64,000 nt of DNA from Rhytidiadelphus loreus (Eukaryota; Streptophyta; Bryopsida; Hypnales; Hylocomiaceae). The notes under the pieces were generated by a model. That model made no database searches. It saw nothing but the letters and a program-made list of their open reading frames with translations, and was not told the origin of the DNA. The stretch is from the NCBI GenBank assembly GCA_947034895.1, contig OX344764.1, positions 66,817,348-66,881,347 on the forward strand, in the 5' to 3' direction. Made by a program: the position numbers and the translations under genes. This document shows, one piece after another, positions 12,264-27,425 of this stretch (the stretch's first letter is position 1; the number at the start of each line of letters is the position of its first letter).

Positions 12264-13800
12264 CTTGCTTTGCCTCCAATGAAGTAGTGATGGACAATAA
12301 ATAAATCACTAATTGGAAGTAAAAGCTACATAGAATTGCCAAAATCTCTTGCATGAGGTAATGCCCTAGAAGCTTGCTTTGCCTTTAATGAAATTATGAT
12401 GGATAACAAACCAGTCATTTGATTACAGGTAAAGGCAATACCACATTGGCAGAAAATCTTGCATGAGGTAATGCCCCATAATCTTGATGATGAAAATGCA
12501 CACTCCTAATAGAATGAATTGGCCCACCATCACACCTTTATATAATGGCGGAGTACTTTGTCTTCAATCAAGTGGTAATGGACAACAAACCAATCACTAA
12601 TTGGAAGTAAAGGCTACATGGCATTGCCAAATATCTTGCATGTTGTAATGTCCTAGCAGCTTGCTTTGCCTTTAATGAAGTGGTGATGGGCAACAAACTA
12701 ATCACTGATTGGAAGTAAAGGCCACAACAAAGCCAACCGGCAACATGGGCTAGAGGAAGCAGTCAAGTCAGGTGTTGTAAAACAACAAAGTTGGTACAGG
12801 GAGGTTGCTTGATCAAGCAACAGGTAGCTAGATAGCAAAGTTGGTACATAGGAAGGTTGTTTGATCAAGCAGTAGGTAGTTAGATAGCGAAGTAGGTATA
12901 GGGAGGTTGCTTGATCAAGAAGTAGGTAGCTAGACAACAAAGTTGGTACATAGGGGGTTGCTTGATCAAGCAACATGTAACTAAACAACAAAGTTGGTAC
13001 ATAGGGAGGTTGCTTGATCAAGCAGTAGGTAGTTAGATAGCGAAGTTGGTATAGGGAGGTTGCTTGATCAAACAACAGGTAGCTAGACAGCAAAGTTGGT
13101 ACATAGGGGGGTTGCTTGATCAAGAAACAGGTAACTAAACAGCAAAGTTGGTACAGGGAGGTTACTTGATCAAGTAGAAGGTAGTTAGATTGATTCTAGT
13201 TACCATCATTATCATTTGATTTTTTAACAAAAAAATAAAACGGAGAGGATACCCAACATGGTCCCCATTTCTACAAATATATCTTGCATGTGGTAATGCC
13301 CTAGCAACTTGCTTTGCTTTCAATCAAGTGGTGATGACCAACAAACTAGTAACTATTTGGAAGTAAAGACCACACGTTATTGCCAAAATGTCTGGTATGA
13401 GATAGTATGCCCTAGTGGCTTGCTTTGCTTTCAATCAAATGATGATGGACATCAAACCAGTCACTTGATTGGAGGTAAAGGTAATATGGCATTGCCAAAA
13501 TATCTTGCATAAGATAATGCCCTAGCAACTTGCTTTGCCTCCAATTAAGTGGTGATGGACAACAAATCAGTCACTTGATTGGAGGCAAAGGTAACATGCT
13601 TTGCCAAATCTTCTTGTATGACGTAATACCCGATAATTTAGATGATGAAAATGCACACTCCCAATAGGATGAATTGGCTCACCACGACAACATTATGCAA
13701 TGGCAGCTTGCTTTGCCTCCAATCTAGTAGTGATGGACAACAAACCACTCACTCGATTGGAGACAAAGGCTATATGACATTTGCCAAAAGGTAAAAGCCC
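12264..13800. repeat. Tandem repeat block (~110-bp units), right part
   Basis: This continues the array left of 4681. The segment 12461-12840 is nearly the same as 2700-3080, including the order of the long module, the short module and the 50-bp satellite. That indicates duplication of a segment of several hundred bases or more. The last recognisable unit ends near 13790 with a 'GACATTTGCCAAAAGG' segment. Confidence 0.85.
12786..13193. repeat. ~50-bp satellite with perfect palindrome, copy 2
   Basis: This is a second array of the AAAGTTGGTACA / TTGCTTGATCAAGCAA unit, with about eight copies. It is followed by the same 'GGTAGTTAGATTGATTCTAG' segment as at 3420. Reverse translation gives an apparent 141-codon ORF of repeated short peptides, which is an artefact of the repeat. 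Confidence 0.85.
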
Positions 13801-14823
13801 TTAGCCCCTAACTTTGCCTATGGGGCTAAAGCTGAGGCCTAATTTACATCATCAAGGTAATTAAGTTGCTTATAAGGGACAATCATTAGTAACTTTGGTT
13901 GGCATGAAGGACACCTTCTTTCACTTTGAAATCCTGGAGGTTCGATTTTGCTCATTTTAAAGCCATATTTGGGGGCTATTTCGGCGATTGAGGAAATTTA
14001 TAGACCCAATAGGCCATAACTGGTTAGGCTTGCTAATTCAATGACCATATCTTGTATCTTGTATTTTGTATAATTAGACGTATAGTACTTTTACACTAGG
14101 AAAATTGTAGAGTACAGCCAATTCAACAATTTGGTTAGGACAAGTGACCCTCACCATACTACCATATTGACACTACCCTATAGCTTCTCTATGCCAACCT
14201 AGGGGTTGTCAATTTTTTGCCCTTCCCTTCCGGGCAGTCCTTCAAAAATTTTAACTGCCATTCCCTTCAGTTCGTGTTGGACGGCGATGAGACCGGACAG
14301 TCGGCTTTTCCTGTCCCCAGCAGATGAACAGAACCCTACGTTCCTACAGGGGCAGGCTACTCATAGGCTGCGCACTCACGTTTTAGGCACCCCTACAAGA
14401 CGTCCCTCCTTCAGTACAGTAATCAGCTTAGCTGTGTGCCTGGGTCCTCTTCTTCCCGATCGGGCCTTGTTGTTGCCTTGTTGCTGTTTGGGCGTTGCAC
14501 CATCCTCCTCCGCCCTCCATCGCAGCTGCGACCCTCGCGCCTTCCTGCTCTCTGCCCTCATCCCGTGCTCGTCTCCTGCGTAGTGCTCGGCTTCGCCGCT
14601 TCTTTTCCCGGTGATTTGCATCCTCGAATTCCCGTGGTCTCGCACGCGTATTTTCTGGCGTTAGGGTTTCACGGAGCAGGCGGTTTCGGATCGTGCTTGG
14701 ATCCGGAGGCTTCTTAGTTCAGTGCTGTTGCTGCTGCTGTGTGGAGGACGAGGAGGAGGAGGATTTCGCTGCCGTGGTGGTGTTGGTCGTTGGTTGGAGT
14801 GCCAGCGCTAGGATTTCAGACTC
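13801..14823 (+). promoter_or_regulatory. Upstream region and 5' UTR of the E2 gene
   Basis: The base composition changes from AT-rich to GC-rich near 14200. The 300 bases before the start codon are rich in C/T and then in GAGGAGGAGGA-type purine runs, as in many plant 5' UTRs. I see no convincing TATA box or other named element, and the transcription start cannot be fixed. ORFs of 90-125 codons here lack protein-like composition and overlap on both strands, so I do not call them genes. Confidence 0.4.
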
Positions 14824-16810
<1,987 letters not shown>

Positions 16811-18730
16811 TGGCAAGTTGTTTGAGAAACATTGGCGTGAGCAACACGGGCTTGAGCATGGTGGAGTTTGGCACGTTGTAGGTGTGGATTTTTTCTGCAT
16901 TTGTGCTCACCTGGATGGGATAGGAGGTTGGCGATTAGCGGTTAGCCCTGGGAGGTTTTCTGTTATGGAGCCATTGTGGGAGTGGTAGGGTCCTAAATGT
17001 GTGCTGGGATAAAGTCATTAGATAAGTGTAACACCGTTTGGTGCACTTGTGTAGCATCATCGTTTGCTTGAGATCGTGGAGATCATAGGTGCACCCCTGC
17101 CTTGCTATTGCATCTTTCATGCCTGTCTGGACTGGCGTATATTTATGAAAGGACTTGGCATATCCTTTTCTTTGGTGCACATTTTGTGGTGTTTTGGGTG
17201 AAATCATGGCCCTGAAATCAGGAATTAAGAATTGATAAGTCTGAAAGATCTGGTGTGTCCGACTTTTCCATTTATGCGCAAAGTATGTTATGTGCCAAAT
17301 GTCTGCTAAATCAACTGTCGAAGCTTGGCATTGTAGTGACAAGTAAGCATCAATATGGAGTTTTCTGTTTCTTGGACGTGTGAAACTTGGTTGAAGCTAC
17401 TCGCTTATGCGTAGAGACGCACGCGTGCATTGGATCAAGTTGACTGCTTGGGAAATCTCGATTCAATAGTCAAGTCAGATATTACCAGTAATTGAAGAGC
17501 ATGCAGAAGCTGCTTTCAGTGAACACCGCCTCTGCGTCCGTGGCGTAGTTTTCTGAATCTGCACACAGATTGTCTGCAAATCTTATTTTTTTGCTTTCAA
17601 TACGGCCTACGCTTATTTTACAGAGTGGGAGCGCGTTATCGGAGCCATTGCGGAACCACGTGTCGCCGATTACCGAAAGCGTGTCGAATCAAACAGTCAT
17701 ACCTTACCGGTATGGATGGTATTGCGATCATCTCAAGAATTGCAAATGGATTATTTTGTGAAAAATTCGCAGTTTTTGAACTTTCGAAATTGCCGTAATC
17801 CACCCTATCTTTTGTTTGTGTCGGATGTCGTCGCTGATACCTGGATGAATGTATATATGTACATCAGCCAGGTGAGTGATTTGTGTTTTATCCATAATCT
17901 ACATACACGTAGTCTACGTGATCCAGATGAACTGTATAATGCAACTCCACGTTTACCAACCTTACGCAAAACAAGTGATATGGAATGAAATCTAAGAGAA
18001 TTCTGTGATTTGGGTCAACTATCGAGCGTGGTCAATCCCAACAGTAGTATCTTAAAATTACCCAACCCCAACCCCTCCTAATGCGAGTGTATCCCAGTAA
18101 CTTAATAAGTTTGCCTTTCTGCGGATTCCCCATTGACCAAGTTGCCAAGCTCTAATTTTGCACTCCTCTCTAGGTGGTTACTGATTTTTAGATTTCTCCA
18201 TTCTGGACCCTACACCCCAAGTTAAGGAGACTCTCGTAGGGCCAGTTTCCATTGCGCGGATCTGGAGGGCTTGTTTCCATTGGAGCTCCCTCAAAATCAG
18301 TGGGAGCTAGTGAACTTAACCGCAAAAGGAAACCAACTTCCTTTCAAAAGACTAGGGATTCTTCAAAGCCGTCATTGAGTTTCTATCTTTTTCCGAATTT
18401 TGGACTCCTCTAGACCAACGTCCAAGCCTTCGAGCTTTGCAAAGCCAAAATACAAGGGATAGAGGCTAGAGGGGAGGCCAGAGGGGAGCTCAAACTTCTT
18501 AGAGCATTGCCACCACTTGCATGCCAAATGACCACTGTACCCAAAAGTGGTGAGGGCTTTGGAGTCCCGTGAGATGTGGTTGTGCCGTGATCACATAGCC
18601 ATCCCCCCCCAACAACCCTCTAAAATTAGATTGAGCATAATTTTTCGAGTGCCACTGAGGCACCGGACAATATCTTATTCTTGGAGCTAAAATTTTTAGG
18701 ATTGAGTTTTTTGTTGGACATTACAATGGA
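16811..18730 (+). other. 3' flank of the E2 gene, no further gene seen
   Basis: About the first 500-900 bases have mixed composition and probably include the 3' UTR; the poly(A) site is not clear. Several 60-140-codon ORFs occur on both strands, but none continues through plausible splice sites or shows a known motif. From about 18000 the composition becomes that of ordinary intergenic DNA. Confidence 0.5.
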
Positions 18731-18732
18731 TC

Positions 18733-18960
18733 TATGGATTAAAAATAAAAACTTTATCTTGTACCCCATATGAATACATAGTAATGGATTAAAAATAAAA
18801 ACTTTATCTTGTACCCCATATGAACATATAGTAATGGATTAAAAATAAAAACTTTATCTTGTACTCCACATGAACACATAGTAATGGATTAAAAATAAAA
18901 CTTTTTATCTTGTACCCCATATGAACATATACTAATGGATTAAAAATAAAAGGTTTATCT
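18733..18960. repeat. 50-bp tandem repeat, about 4.5 copies
   Basis: The unit GTAATGGATTAAAAATAAAA plus ACTTTATCTTGTACCCCATA plus TGAACATATA recurs at exact 50-bp steps (18781, 18831, 18881, then about 18931). It is AT-rich and noncoding. Confidence 0.95.
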
Positions 18961-20225
18961 CTTACATTAAAGGTATGTATAACATATACATATATTTGTT
19001 ACTATTTATAGAACTTCTAATTTTAAGTTTGAATGAAATCTAATATAATGTTATGTTTTTATATAAAAAATCTTTTATTATTTTTCCCATCCCTCAAGAG
19101 TGTGATGTGTGCATTGAAAAGTTTTGGTTTCAAAGCATTCGCACATTCTTGAGGGTACACACGGGAAAAAGGCTTGTTCCTATTGTAGTACTCTATGATG
19201 TGTCTCCAAAAATTTCCACTCTTCTGTCCAGTCCCTTGCTTCGAGTCCTATGAGGTTGTGAAATGTGTAAAAAAGAAAAACAAAGTTGCTTCTCCTCCAC
19301 CTCACAAAAGTTCTTCCCTTTCTTCACACACACACACCTCCATTGCTTCCACGTCGACATCCATTGAGGGAATAGTCTACATTGACTAAGAATCTAAGAT
19401 AGCATGAGTTGTAATACTACCCTCTACAAAGGCCCTCCCTTGCCGTGGAAATGTGAATGTGACGGGATGGACGACAAAATTTATAACGTGACATGTTGTT
19501 GGTGTGGAGCCGTTTGCCGCTAAAAGAGCATGCCAAAGACCAAGTGCCATTGCTGAGATCGTCACACAGTTCTGGTGGCAATGCTCTTACTACAATGGAA
19601 AGCACCTAAAACACCTAATTCAAGAGGTCTAGGCACCCAATAGAAACAACCTCTTACTCCCTCCAACAAACTAAGGGTCTCCTACTATATTCCATTGGTG
19701 GGCATACAAGTACAAGAAGGCAAGAAAAGTTCCATTGATTGTCTTGCTAGAGGTAGGATACTAAACCTATCCTACGAAATGGATCCTAAAAGGTGAATTT
19801 ACCTTTGGAGAAAACACATGAATTTTTTTATTTGCCATTCATGATAAAATTTTCAAATTTTGAATCCATGTTTGTAATCAAAGACCCCAAATTAGCCAAG
19901 AGAGGTGAAGAACATAGAATTAATACAATTTAAAATTGAAAGATTTTCTTTTACAATTACCCTACAAAACAAAAAATTCACCTCCCAAGGCCCACTTCGT
20001 AGAACAAGTTTAGTGTCTAGCTTGTTAGAGTGAGTGAGTGGAAAAGCACGATTTCATGTTTTACCAAAATTGGTAGACAAATCTATTGGTCAAGATTGGT
20101 CAATCTTGATGAAATCAATACATGTGGAATTCTTATAAGATCCCTTTTTACCTACTAGGTTTATATGATAGTGCAATTGTTCACCTAGACCCTACAACTT
20201 CCTATGAACTAGAACACAGCAAGAG
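18961..20225. other. Intergenic DNA, no gene seen
   Basis: Mixed AT-rich sequence with short ORFs only. There is a (CA)n stretch near 19328. I see no coding, RNA or mobile-element signal. Confidence 0.5.
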
Positions 20226-20440
20226 GCCCTAAAAACCTCCAAATCAGAAATAGTGCATATACCACTAAAAAGACTCCATTTATTGATTTTAGTCATTGAT
20301 CATTGAGTAAGCAATGCAGAATGGAGGGAGCAGATATACACATGATTTGAATTCTAAATTGCTTACTCAATTATCAAAATCAATAAATGGAGTAGTTTAG
20401 TGGTACATGCACTATGTTTGATTTGGAGGGTTTTAGTGGG
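20226..20440. mobile_element. Foldback MITE-like inverted repeat
   Basis: Two arms of about 80-90 bp face each other. The left contains CCTCCAAATCAGAAATAGTG, TACCACTAAAAAGACTCC and ATTTATTGATTTT, then ends TGAGTAAGCAA. The right is its near-complete reverse complement, starting TTGCTTACTCA and ending TTTGATTTGGAGGG. Only about 40 bp separate the arms. The transcript would form a long hairpin, a possible source of small RNAs. No clear target duplication was found. Confidence 0.75.
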
Positions 20441-20497
20441 ACAAAGGGAGTATAAAGTAAATATGTCTATATGCAAATCTTATCTTATTTCATTATT

Positions 20498-20632
20498 ATC
20501 TACACCTTGTATTTATTTCAAAACTTAAATCTATGATAGTCATTCTTGTCTTATGAGATTTGTGACACATGAATAAAAAAAGAATGACAATTCTAGATTT
20601 AGGTTTTAAAATGAAGATGGGATGTAGATAGT
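20498..20632. repeat. Second hairpin-forming inverted repeat
   Basis: The left arm (about 20500-20550; TCTACACCTTGTATTTATTT, AAATCTATGATAGTCATTCT) is an imperfect inverted copy of the right arm (about 20580-20632; AGAATGACAATTCTAGATTT, GATGGGATGTAGA). It lies about 60 bp right of the previous foldback and may be an unrelated MITE. Confidence 0.65.
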
Positions 20633-22333
20633 GATGCATTGAGGGCAAGCTTACAATTAGATACACTTACCCTATGGGGTCCAACTCATTCAATCCTTCT
20701 CATTTCCTAAATTTTTTTTCTTTCACTTGGCCCTCTTTAGTTTAGAGGCAAGAGGTCATAGCAACAAATTTTCAACCAATAAGAGCTTCAAAAATTGTAA
20801 AGATTAAGGAATGTTTCTTTACACTCAAAATTTTAGTCTAAGGGATCTCATGACAAAAAAATGATGTTGACAAATAATTTGGAGGACCTTTAGGAAGAAG
20901 TATTTTTAGCCAATTATTAAAAAAAAAATCAATTTTGAGTGACATATTTTGAAATATATATTTAAAAATTAGAGAGTTTATTTTGTTACCTCTAAATTTA
21001 TATTACTTTGAATGTCATGACTTCCAAATGTATTTCAAGAACAAGCCTTAGACCTTGAAAGGTTTTCCTCCACGACCCTTTAACATAAGTGTAAAGAAGG
21101 CCTAACTTACACAAGCTCAACTGTAGAGAATGTGGCATTTGTGGAAGGCTTTAAAAGAAAAATATTCAACAAGTTTTATAGACTAATAAAAATGTCATAG
21201 AAACTAAAAAATATGGTGTATTTAAAGTATATCCTAATTATTTTGTGACTTGCTTTCATCCCTTAAATGTCTTTGTGGGTCATGAAGAATATTTTATATA
21301 ATTACCTCATTGTAGTGGCATTCTACTCTTAGTTTGCTCATAATATTTTTTAAACATAGTTGGACAAAGTGTGGACACCTATCTAGTTTTAAAATGTTGC
21401 AAAGTATATAGTTTATTTTTGGAATTTCACATACTTTGAATAGATGTTTGAAACTTTTTCTATACATTCTTCTATCTAAAATTGTATAATGATTAAATGA
21501 TTTGTTTGTCTAGTATGTTCAAGTTTTGCCAAAAATGATTAGATTCTTATGTGTCTTCAACATTGTTATTTTAACCATTTGCTCTTAAATAAATAATTTT
21601 AGACTAAATTATGTGACTCTAGAGTTAGTCGTTAAGCTAAAAGACCAAACTTATGCTATTATATATTGTTAGGTATTGAACTACAATCCCTCTATAGGCT
21701 TAATCTTTAAAGTCCTATTATCCCTACAGGGGACAAAATGGATTTTGGATAGGTTCTTGTAAGCTCAATTTTTGGTGAAATTTTTAAAAAATTTCATAAG
21801 ATAGAAAAAATGATTAGCTTTCTAGAAATATAATTTGTACTTCAATCGGTTATACTACAATAAGCCCAAATTTCAATTCATTGGGCAAAAAGAAATCCAC
21901 AAAGATTTGAAATAAAAATACTTTTTCTTGTAGATTGTGTTTTTTCCTACATAAAAAGATTTGATTCATTCCATTTGAATTTCTAATGTGAAAGTTATGG
22001 AGCATCTTGTTTTGTAGGCAGTTAGAACATTTAAAAAAAAAATCAACGTATAGAATTTATTTGTGAGCTCAATTTTCACATTTTTTCAAAATAAAAAGTT
22101 CCACATGGTTAATTTTGATTGTTAAAACAATTTCACATTGGAATCAAGTGTGTTTGAATTCCATCATAGAACAATTAATGGTTTAGTTTTTTCTCTATCA
22201 TATGTCTTCTTCTACTTAGCAATTTTTTAAAGAATGAAAATCACTTTTTTTTGTTATTTTTTTAATATATTCTCAACTCAATTATTTATAAAAAAAAAAT
22301 TGTATCCAAAATTTGTAGTGAATTTTTTTTAAG
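20633..22333. other. AT-rich intergenic DNA, no gene seen
   Basis: Very AT-rich sequence with poly-A and poly-T runs and no ORF of interest. It ends at the TTAA that borders the piggyBac element. Confidence 0.6.
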
Positions 22334-22337
22334 TTAA

Positions 22338-22351
22338 CCCCTGAACGGCCC
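22338..22351 (+). repeat. piggyBac left terminal inverted repeat
   Basis: CCCCTGAACGGCCC directly follows TTAA. It matches the right end at 40589-40602 in inverted orientation with one mismatch. Confidence 0.9.
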
Positions 22352-22986
22352 GAACGCCCTTTCTGGCCATATATTGATGTTTTCTTCGTATTTGAGCGTT
22401 TTTAGGGTGGAATTAGGGTTGCAATGACTTACCGAAGTTGCAACTTATGGGATACTGCGTCGAATGCACTGTGGCACTTCGCGAACGGCCCTTGACAACG
22501 CGGCAGGCACCTTGGAATACAGAAAATGGACTACGCTGCCGTAATGCCGCAGTAGACTACGGGACCCGCTGCTTGGGCGGGTTTGGGATGCGGACGTGGC
22601 CATGTCCATTGGCACAACGTGGCGGGAGAGTAGGGATTCTGGTGCCATTGGATTCTTCGGAAGTTGAGAAGGGCGGGGTAGCTTCATTTGATTTTCAAAC
22701 GACAATTTTGCGCAAGGGAGGGGACTGCACGGTGCGCCAGCGAACATGAACCAACACACCTGTACCAATTGAGCAATTCAAAGGTAGTGGAGAGGAGAGG
22801 ATCCAACACTCTCTTTCGCACCCGAGGCGCAGGACACCACCATGACGATCATTGCTTTCAGTGGAACTCGTTGTATCGACTCCAAGGCGGCTTTTAGTTC
22901 TCATTCCCAGTCGAGGAGGTTGTTTTTGAAAGCGTGCGCAGAGAGAGGTGGTCGAGTGGCGATCGAGTACCTTGAACTTCTCCACA

Positions 22987-25900
22987 ATGCGGACGCCAAC
23001 GGAGCTACAAGAGGAGGCGCTAGTTCTACAGAATTGGACTACTTCATGTGGTGCATCTTCGAAGCAGACTCAACTTATTCTGGAGCTCTTGGACGTAGCC
23101 CTCTTGCACTCAATTCCTTTGCCTCCACGCACACACTGCAAGCCTAGCACTCCGGATTACTTGTGGGGGCGATACCTCTTTTGCAGACACGTACAGCACA
23201 TCCTCAAGTGGACAACCAGACGCGAGGAGAGTGATCCGGAGAGGTTTGGGGTCGAGGTGAACCGTATCATCAGGGAGGCATTGTTTTCCGACCCATCACT
23301 TCAAGGGCATGGCGCGATTGAGGTCATTTGCGAGGAAGCGCGCAGCGGAAGAGGGAACAACGCCAACGCAACTACAGCCGGTTTGCTCCCCGAACAAAAC
23401 GGACGATATACTTCCCCAAATGAACGGACGAGGAGCCACGATCGAGAGCTTGCAAGAGGAATCTGCGGAGATAACTGCGGCCTCAGTTCCTACCTCGTCA
23501 CCAACAAGGCAAACACAACATCGAGAGCCCAACCCGGTACTCCACAAAGTCTTGAATTTGGTAGCTGCGATCGGAATGGGGCCTCCACTAGGCAGCCAAG
23601 AGCGTCCGACAATGCCACCGGAGAGGCTAGGCACTCCGCCCTACACGTGGGAGCAGACAAGCCCATTGAACGGGAAGGAGTCAGGCTTGTTTGTACTCCA
23701 TGTCGGAGCAACACCGCAGTCATCACCAATCAGCAGAGATCCTCCAAACGTGATTGTCAACCGCAAGCAATTGAAGGAGGCTTTGCATGGGGGGACGTTG
23801 AAATGCGGCCGAAGAAGTCAAGGTGGGGTTAGGAGGCGCCTCCACGATGCGAGCGAGGTCCCACCCCAGAATGACGGTCGGGTGTACGGCATGCGGGCTG
23901 CTCCAACGTGCCGAGGATCTGGAGCAGGGCGAATTTCATGCCCTAGAAAGGGACGGGCTCCTCTAGCGACAACACCGGATGGGTGGGAGCCACCAGCCAT
24001 TGTCCCTAGGCCCCGCAACCCAATTCAGTTGAGGCTACGACTTTCGTTGCACGCATCTGCCAAGGGGGGATTCACTGCAGACATCACGGAAGTGAGCGAC
24101 GCAAACGACGAAGAACAAGAAGCTACGATGACAATCTCCCCCCATGATATACAATTCTTTCATTCTGGAGCGACTCCGCCCCATGCCCCAATCTGCACTC
24201 CGGTCCACTCGCCAAGTCAGCACACTTTTCTCGATAGCCAGGCATTTCCGGATCAATTGCAGATGAAGGTTCGAACGGAGACGCTCGACCTCGACCCAGG
24301 GCTCGTTGGTAATGGCGACGGGATCAGCGGGATCGTAACCTGCAGATACTACCACCATGTCACGGGGACACCCATGTTCACGGTCGACTTTGGGGGTGGC
24401 ATCGGTGCGAGGTCTGTGAGGGTGGCCGACAGTGTGGTTTTCGAGACATCCACATTTGGTAACACGCAATGGGCGTTGTGGGCGAACTCCAGCACATTTG
24501 CAAAGGAAAGTGCTGGACCCTTTGAGCCCATAGAAGCAGATGGTTCAGAGGACGATCCTGATTGGCAAGGAGAGTATCACGACTTCATATTTGACAAAGT
24601 TCCAGGGGAGAGCCAGTCCGACTCTGACACGCCCTCTTACCAAGAAGACCCCTTGAAAGAGCTCGGTTTGTATGCGTACGATGAAGATGTCTCTATGTGG
24701 CCATTTGAACGAGTTTATGCGGATGACTAGTGGCAAGATCAAGCCATCACGCTCGTGAGCAATACCGACAATTTCTTAGGACCAGTTCCTGGCCCAACGT
24801 CAACAGTGGCCAATCGTCCAACTGAGTATTTCCTACGCTATTGGCCACCTCACATTCTGCAACATGTGGTGGACGAAACCAACAGATACTTCCCTCATAA
24901 TTGAATGTGATGTCTTTACTTTCCTTGTAATTGAATGTGTTGCTTTAATTGACTGCATTCATTTCATTAGTCTACGTGAGGTCAGTGGTGTAGGAGGCAT
25001 GAAGAAATTGTCAAGTTTGTATAGGAGGCATGTCATTGTATGGTCATTTGCCTTTGGGAGGCCTTTAGTGGAACAACCACCATGTTACAAAGTTCACTTT
25101 TGAACAAATCAATGTTTACACTTGCTGTTCTCATGTGTGGGACTCTCCAATGCTTGCAGATATGTAGCCCAACCCTGTTCTTGGAACCCTGCTGTCATGA
25201 ATGGTTGTGCATCATGGACGCCACTTGACTCCGAGGAGTTGCTGGTGTAGTTTGGCATCCTCGTACTCATGGGGCTCAAAGAATTTCCCCACATTCGGTG
25301 CTACTGGGACTGTAGGAAATTCTACAATTGTCCCCTCATCTCTGAAGCAATGCCAAGAAGACGGTTTGAGGCAATAATTCGATGCTTGCACTTGGTGAAC
25401 AATGAAGAGGTCATGACCGATCGTGGAGACCCAGCGTATGACAAACTAGCAAAGGTTAGATGGCTTCGTGAGTCCTTTGCAGCCATGTCCCAGACCTTGT
25501 ACAACAATGAGCGTGTCCTCACCGTGGATGAGATCATGATTCCATACAAAGGGCGGTTTTGTAACATCCGACAATACATGAAATCTAAGCCCGTCAAGTT
25601 TGGGATGAAGGTCTGGGCACTTGCAAACTCTGAGAGCCGGTATGCATTCTCCATATCTTTTCCTTCAAAGTCACAACATTGCATTTTGTATGTCTGGTAT
25701 TCTTTCACTCCATATTTTGGGGGATTCTTGGTATTTAGGAGGCTTGTACGACGGCTACTTGTAATGTGTCCTTGTCATGCTGGTATGTGCGGTTCCATTT
25801 GGATGTGAGGTTCTGAGGCCTCCAATGTACATAGGCTTCGATTATTGAGTTCTTTCACTCCTGCCCAATTCAGTTCAGTAAATTAGAAAGTCAGTTACTC

Positions 25901-27215
25901 AATTAGTCGTGGTTTCACTGTAGTTTATAATGAAAGCGGTGTACGGTAAGTGCAGAGGTGAGAGGTCGGTAGTATTCTGGTCGAGGGATAGTCCACGACA
26001 GAACAATAAAGCACCTGTATGGGAGTAAACAGAATTCAATTTCCAAGGTTGGTGTTCATTTTTTGGAGTTACCTTCAGGTCTTGGATGTGTCAATGTTCA
26101 TAGCAGCATGCGGTTATATTATAGTAGTGCAATAGGTGGGAGTGGTTCATCGTCTGAGGAACTCATCGTATGTGCTGTATGAATCACCTTATGACCCTAA
26201 AGTGTGAAACGTTGGCATCAGTTGGGATCATACGTTGCCTTGGAGTCATCATTGACTTGAAATATTGGTCCTGTTGTGAACTAATTGACTGGAATGTCCT
26301 CATCGTCTTGTGTACCACAGGTATGTCTCTAATATAATAGTCTACCTGGGAGCGGACGATGTGCAGGCAGAAGGTGACTCAGTTGGCGAAGATGCAGTTT
26401 TGACAGCAATTCGGGGGCTTGAAGGTTGAGGGCATGTCATAGTTACTGACAACTTTTTCACATCCCCGCGATTGTTTATGGAGTTGTTGAAGCACGGCTT
26501 CTGGGTGACCGGAACATGCAGGAAGAGTCGAAAGGAATTCCCCAGTAGCCTTGCTGGTTTCTCGAACTCACAATTGCCTGAGCGAGGCCACTTGGTTGTC
26601 AAGATGCACCAAAGTCGCCAAATTGCGTCCATCTGCTGGATGGACTCGAAGCCAGTGTATCTTCTCTCCACTGCATGTGATCCAATAGGTGAGGACTCGT
26701 ATGCAGGGCGTTGGGTTGGGCGGAAGCGAGTGGACTTCCCCACTTCACTAATATTATTGCAATATCAAGCAGGGATGCGTGGCGTGGATATTGTAGACCA
26801 ACAACGCCAGGAATACAGTACGCAGCTGCACTCCCACAAGTGGTGGCATAGGGTGTTCATGTTTGTTTTGGACTCACAATTGTTAAATTCTTACATCTTG
26901 TATGCGTGTGACCGTCATGCTCTTGGGCTGCTTGTGCTTTCACGAAGTATGTGGCACTATGCCGTGGCAGAAGAGCTGATCTCTCCCAGAATGCATGCAG
27001 GGCGCATTAGAGGGCCCATTCGTAACTTAGCACCACGAGGGATGCATTTTAGTTGCAGCCATGCCGCCATGCGTCGAAATTGTATTGTTTGTGGCCGCAG
27101 GACTCGACGCATGTGTCCTGGATGTGCTGGGGCGTTCCAATGCGAAGGTGCTTGCTATCGTGCGGTGCACATCCAACGGGGATACGAAGCCAACATGCGG
27201 GTGGACGCAGCGTAG
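22987..27215 (+). pseudogene. piggyBac transposase (DDE_Tnp_1_7 type), broken
   Basis: The catalytic part lies at 25250-25639 and 26321-27215, joined by a GT-AG intron (25640-26320). It shows the three catalytic Asp: LTVDEIMIPYKGR, VTDNFFTS and MRGVDIVDQQ. It ends in a Cys/His-rich zinc domain (CIVCGRR, CPGCAG, CEGACY) typical of piggyBac C-termini. An N-terminal part (about 22987-24904) is long and acidic. It includes a GLVGNGDGISGIVTCRYY segment that may be a small beta-barrel (Tudor-like) domain, then the family hallmark NFLGPVPGPTS and a VVDETNRYF segment before the core. In-frame stops are TAG 24728-24730, TAG 25248-25250 and TGA 26427-26429. A frame change near 23330 also breaks the N-terminal part. 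The protein cannot be made intact, but the ends could still be moved by a relative. Confidence 0.88.
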
Positions 27216-27414
27216 GCAAGTGGAGTGGTCCGGTAGCTCACGGAGACGGCATCATGAGTCGGGGTTGGTGTTTCTGCAACTTGACATTTTCGACCTCAAC
27301 ACATATTTGGGATGCGTCTCTGTCTTCCCCGACCCATCAGTCTGTGTTACCTTCCTCGCACGTTGTTCGGAGACTTAGCGCGGCATGCGGACTTGCCGGT
27401 CGAGGTGAACCGTA

Positions 27415-27425
27415 TTAGCAGCTAG
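27415..27425. repeat. Target site duplication of element A, left copy
   Basis: TTAGCAGCTAG occurs here and again at 39643-39653, directly outside the two ends of element A. Its 11-bp length fits the 8-11 bp duplications of Mutator-like elements. Confidence 0.88.

Noticed and set aside
12698..13123. 141-codon minus-strand ORF with repeated YLLLDQATSLYQL-like peptides
   Set aside because: It is the translation of the 50-bp palindromic satellite; the period of the peptide follows the DNA repeat and there is no other coding signal.
14206..14717. Overlapping ORFs of 89-125 codons before the E2 gene
   Set aside because: GC-rich 5' region with open frames on both strands, no motifs and no agreement with the clear gene model downstream.
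23296..24469. Minus-strand ORFs of 60-144 codons opposite the piggyBac N-terminal region
   Set aside because: They lie opposite the longer plus-strand frame, whose downstream part matches piggyBac; composition is that of a reverse shadow.
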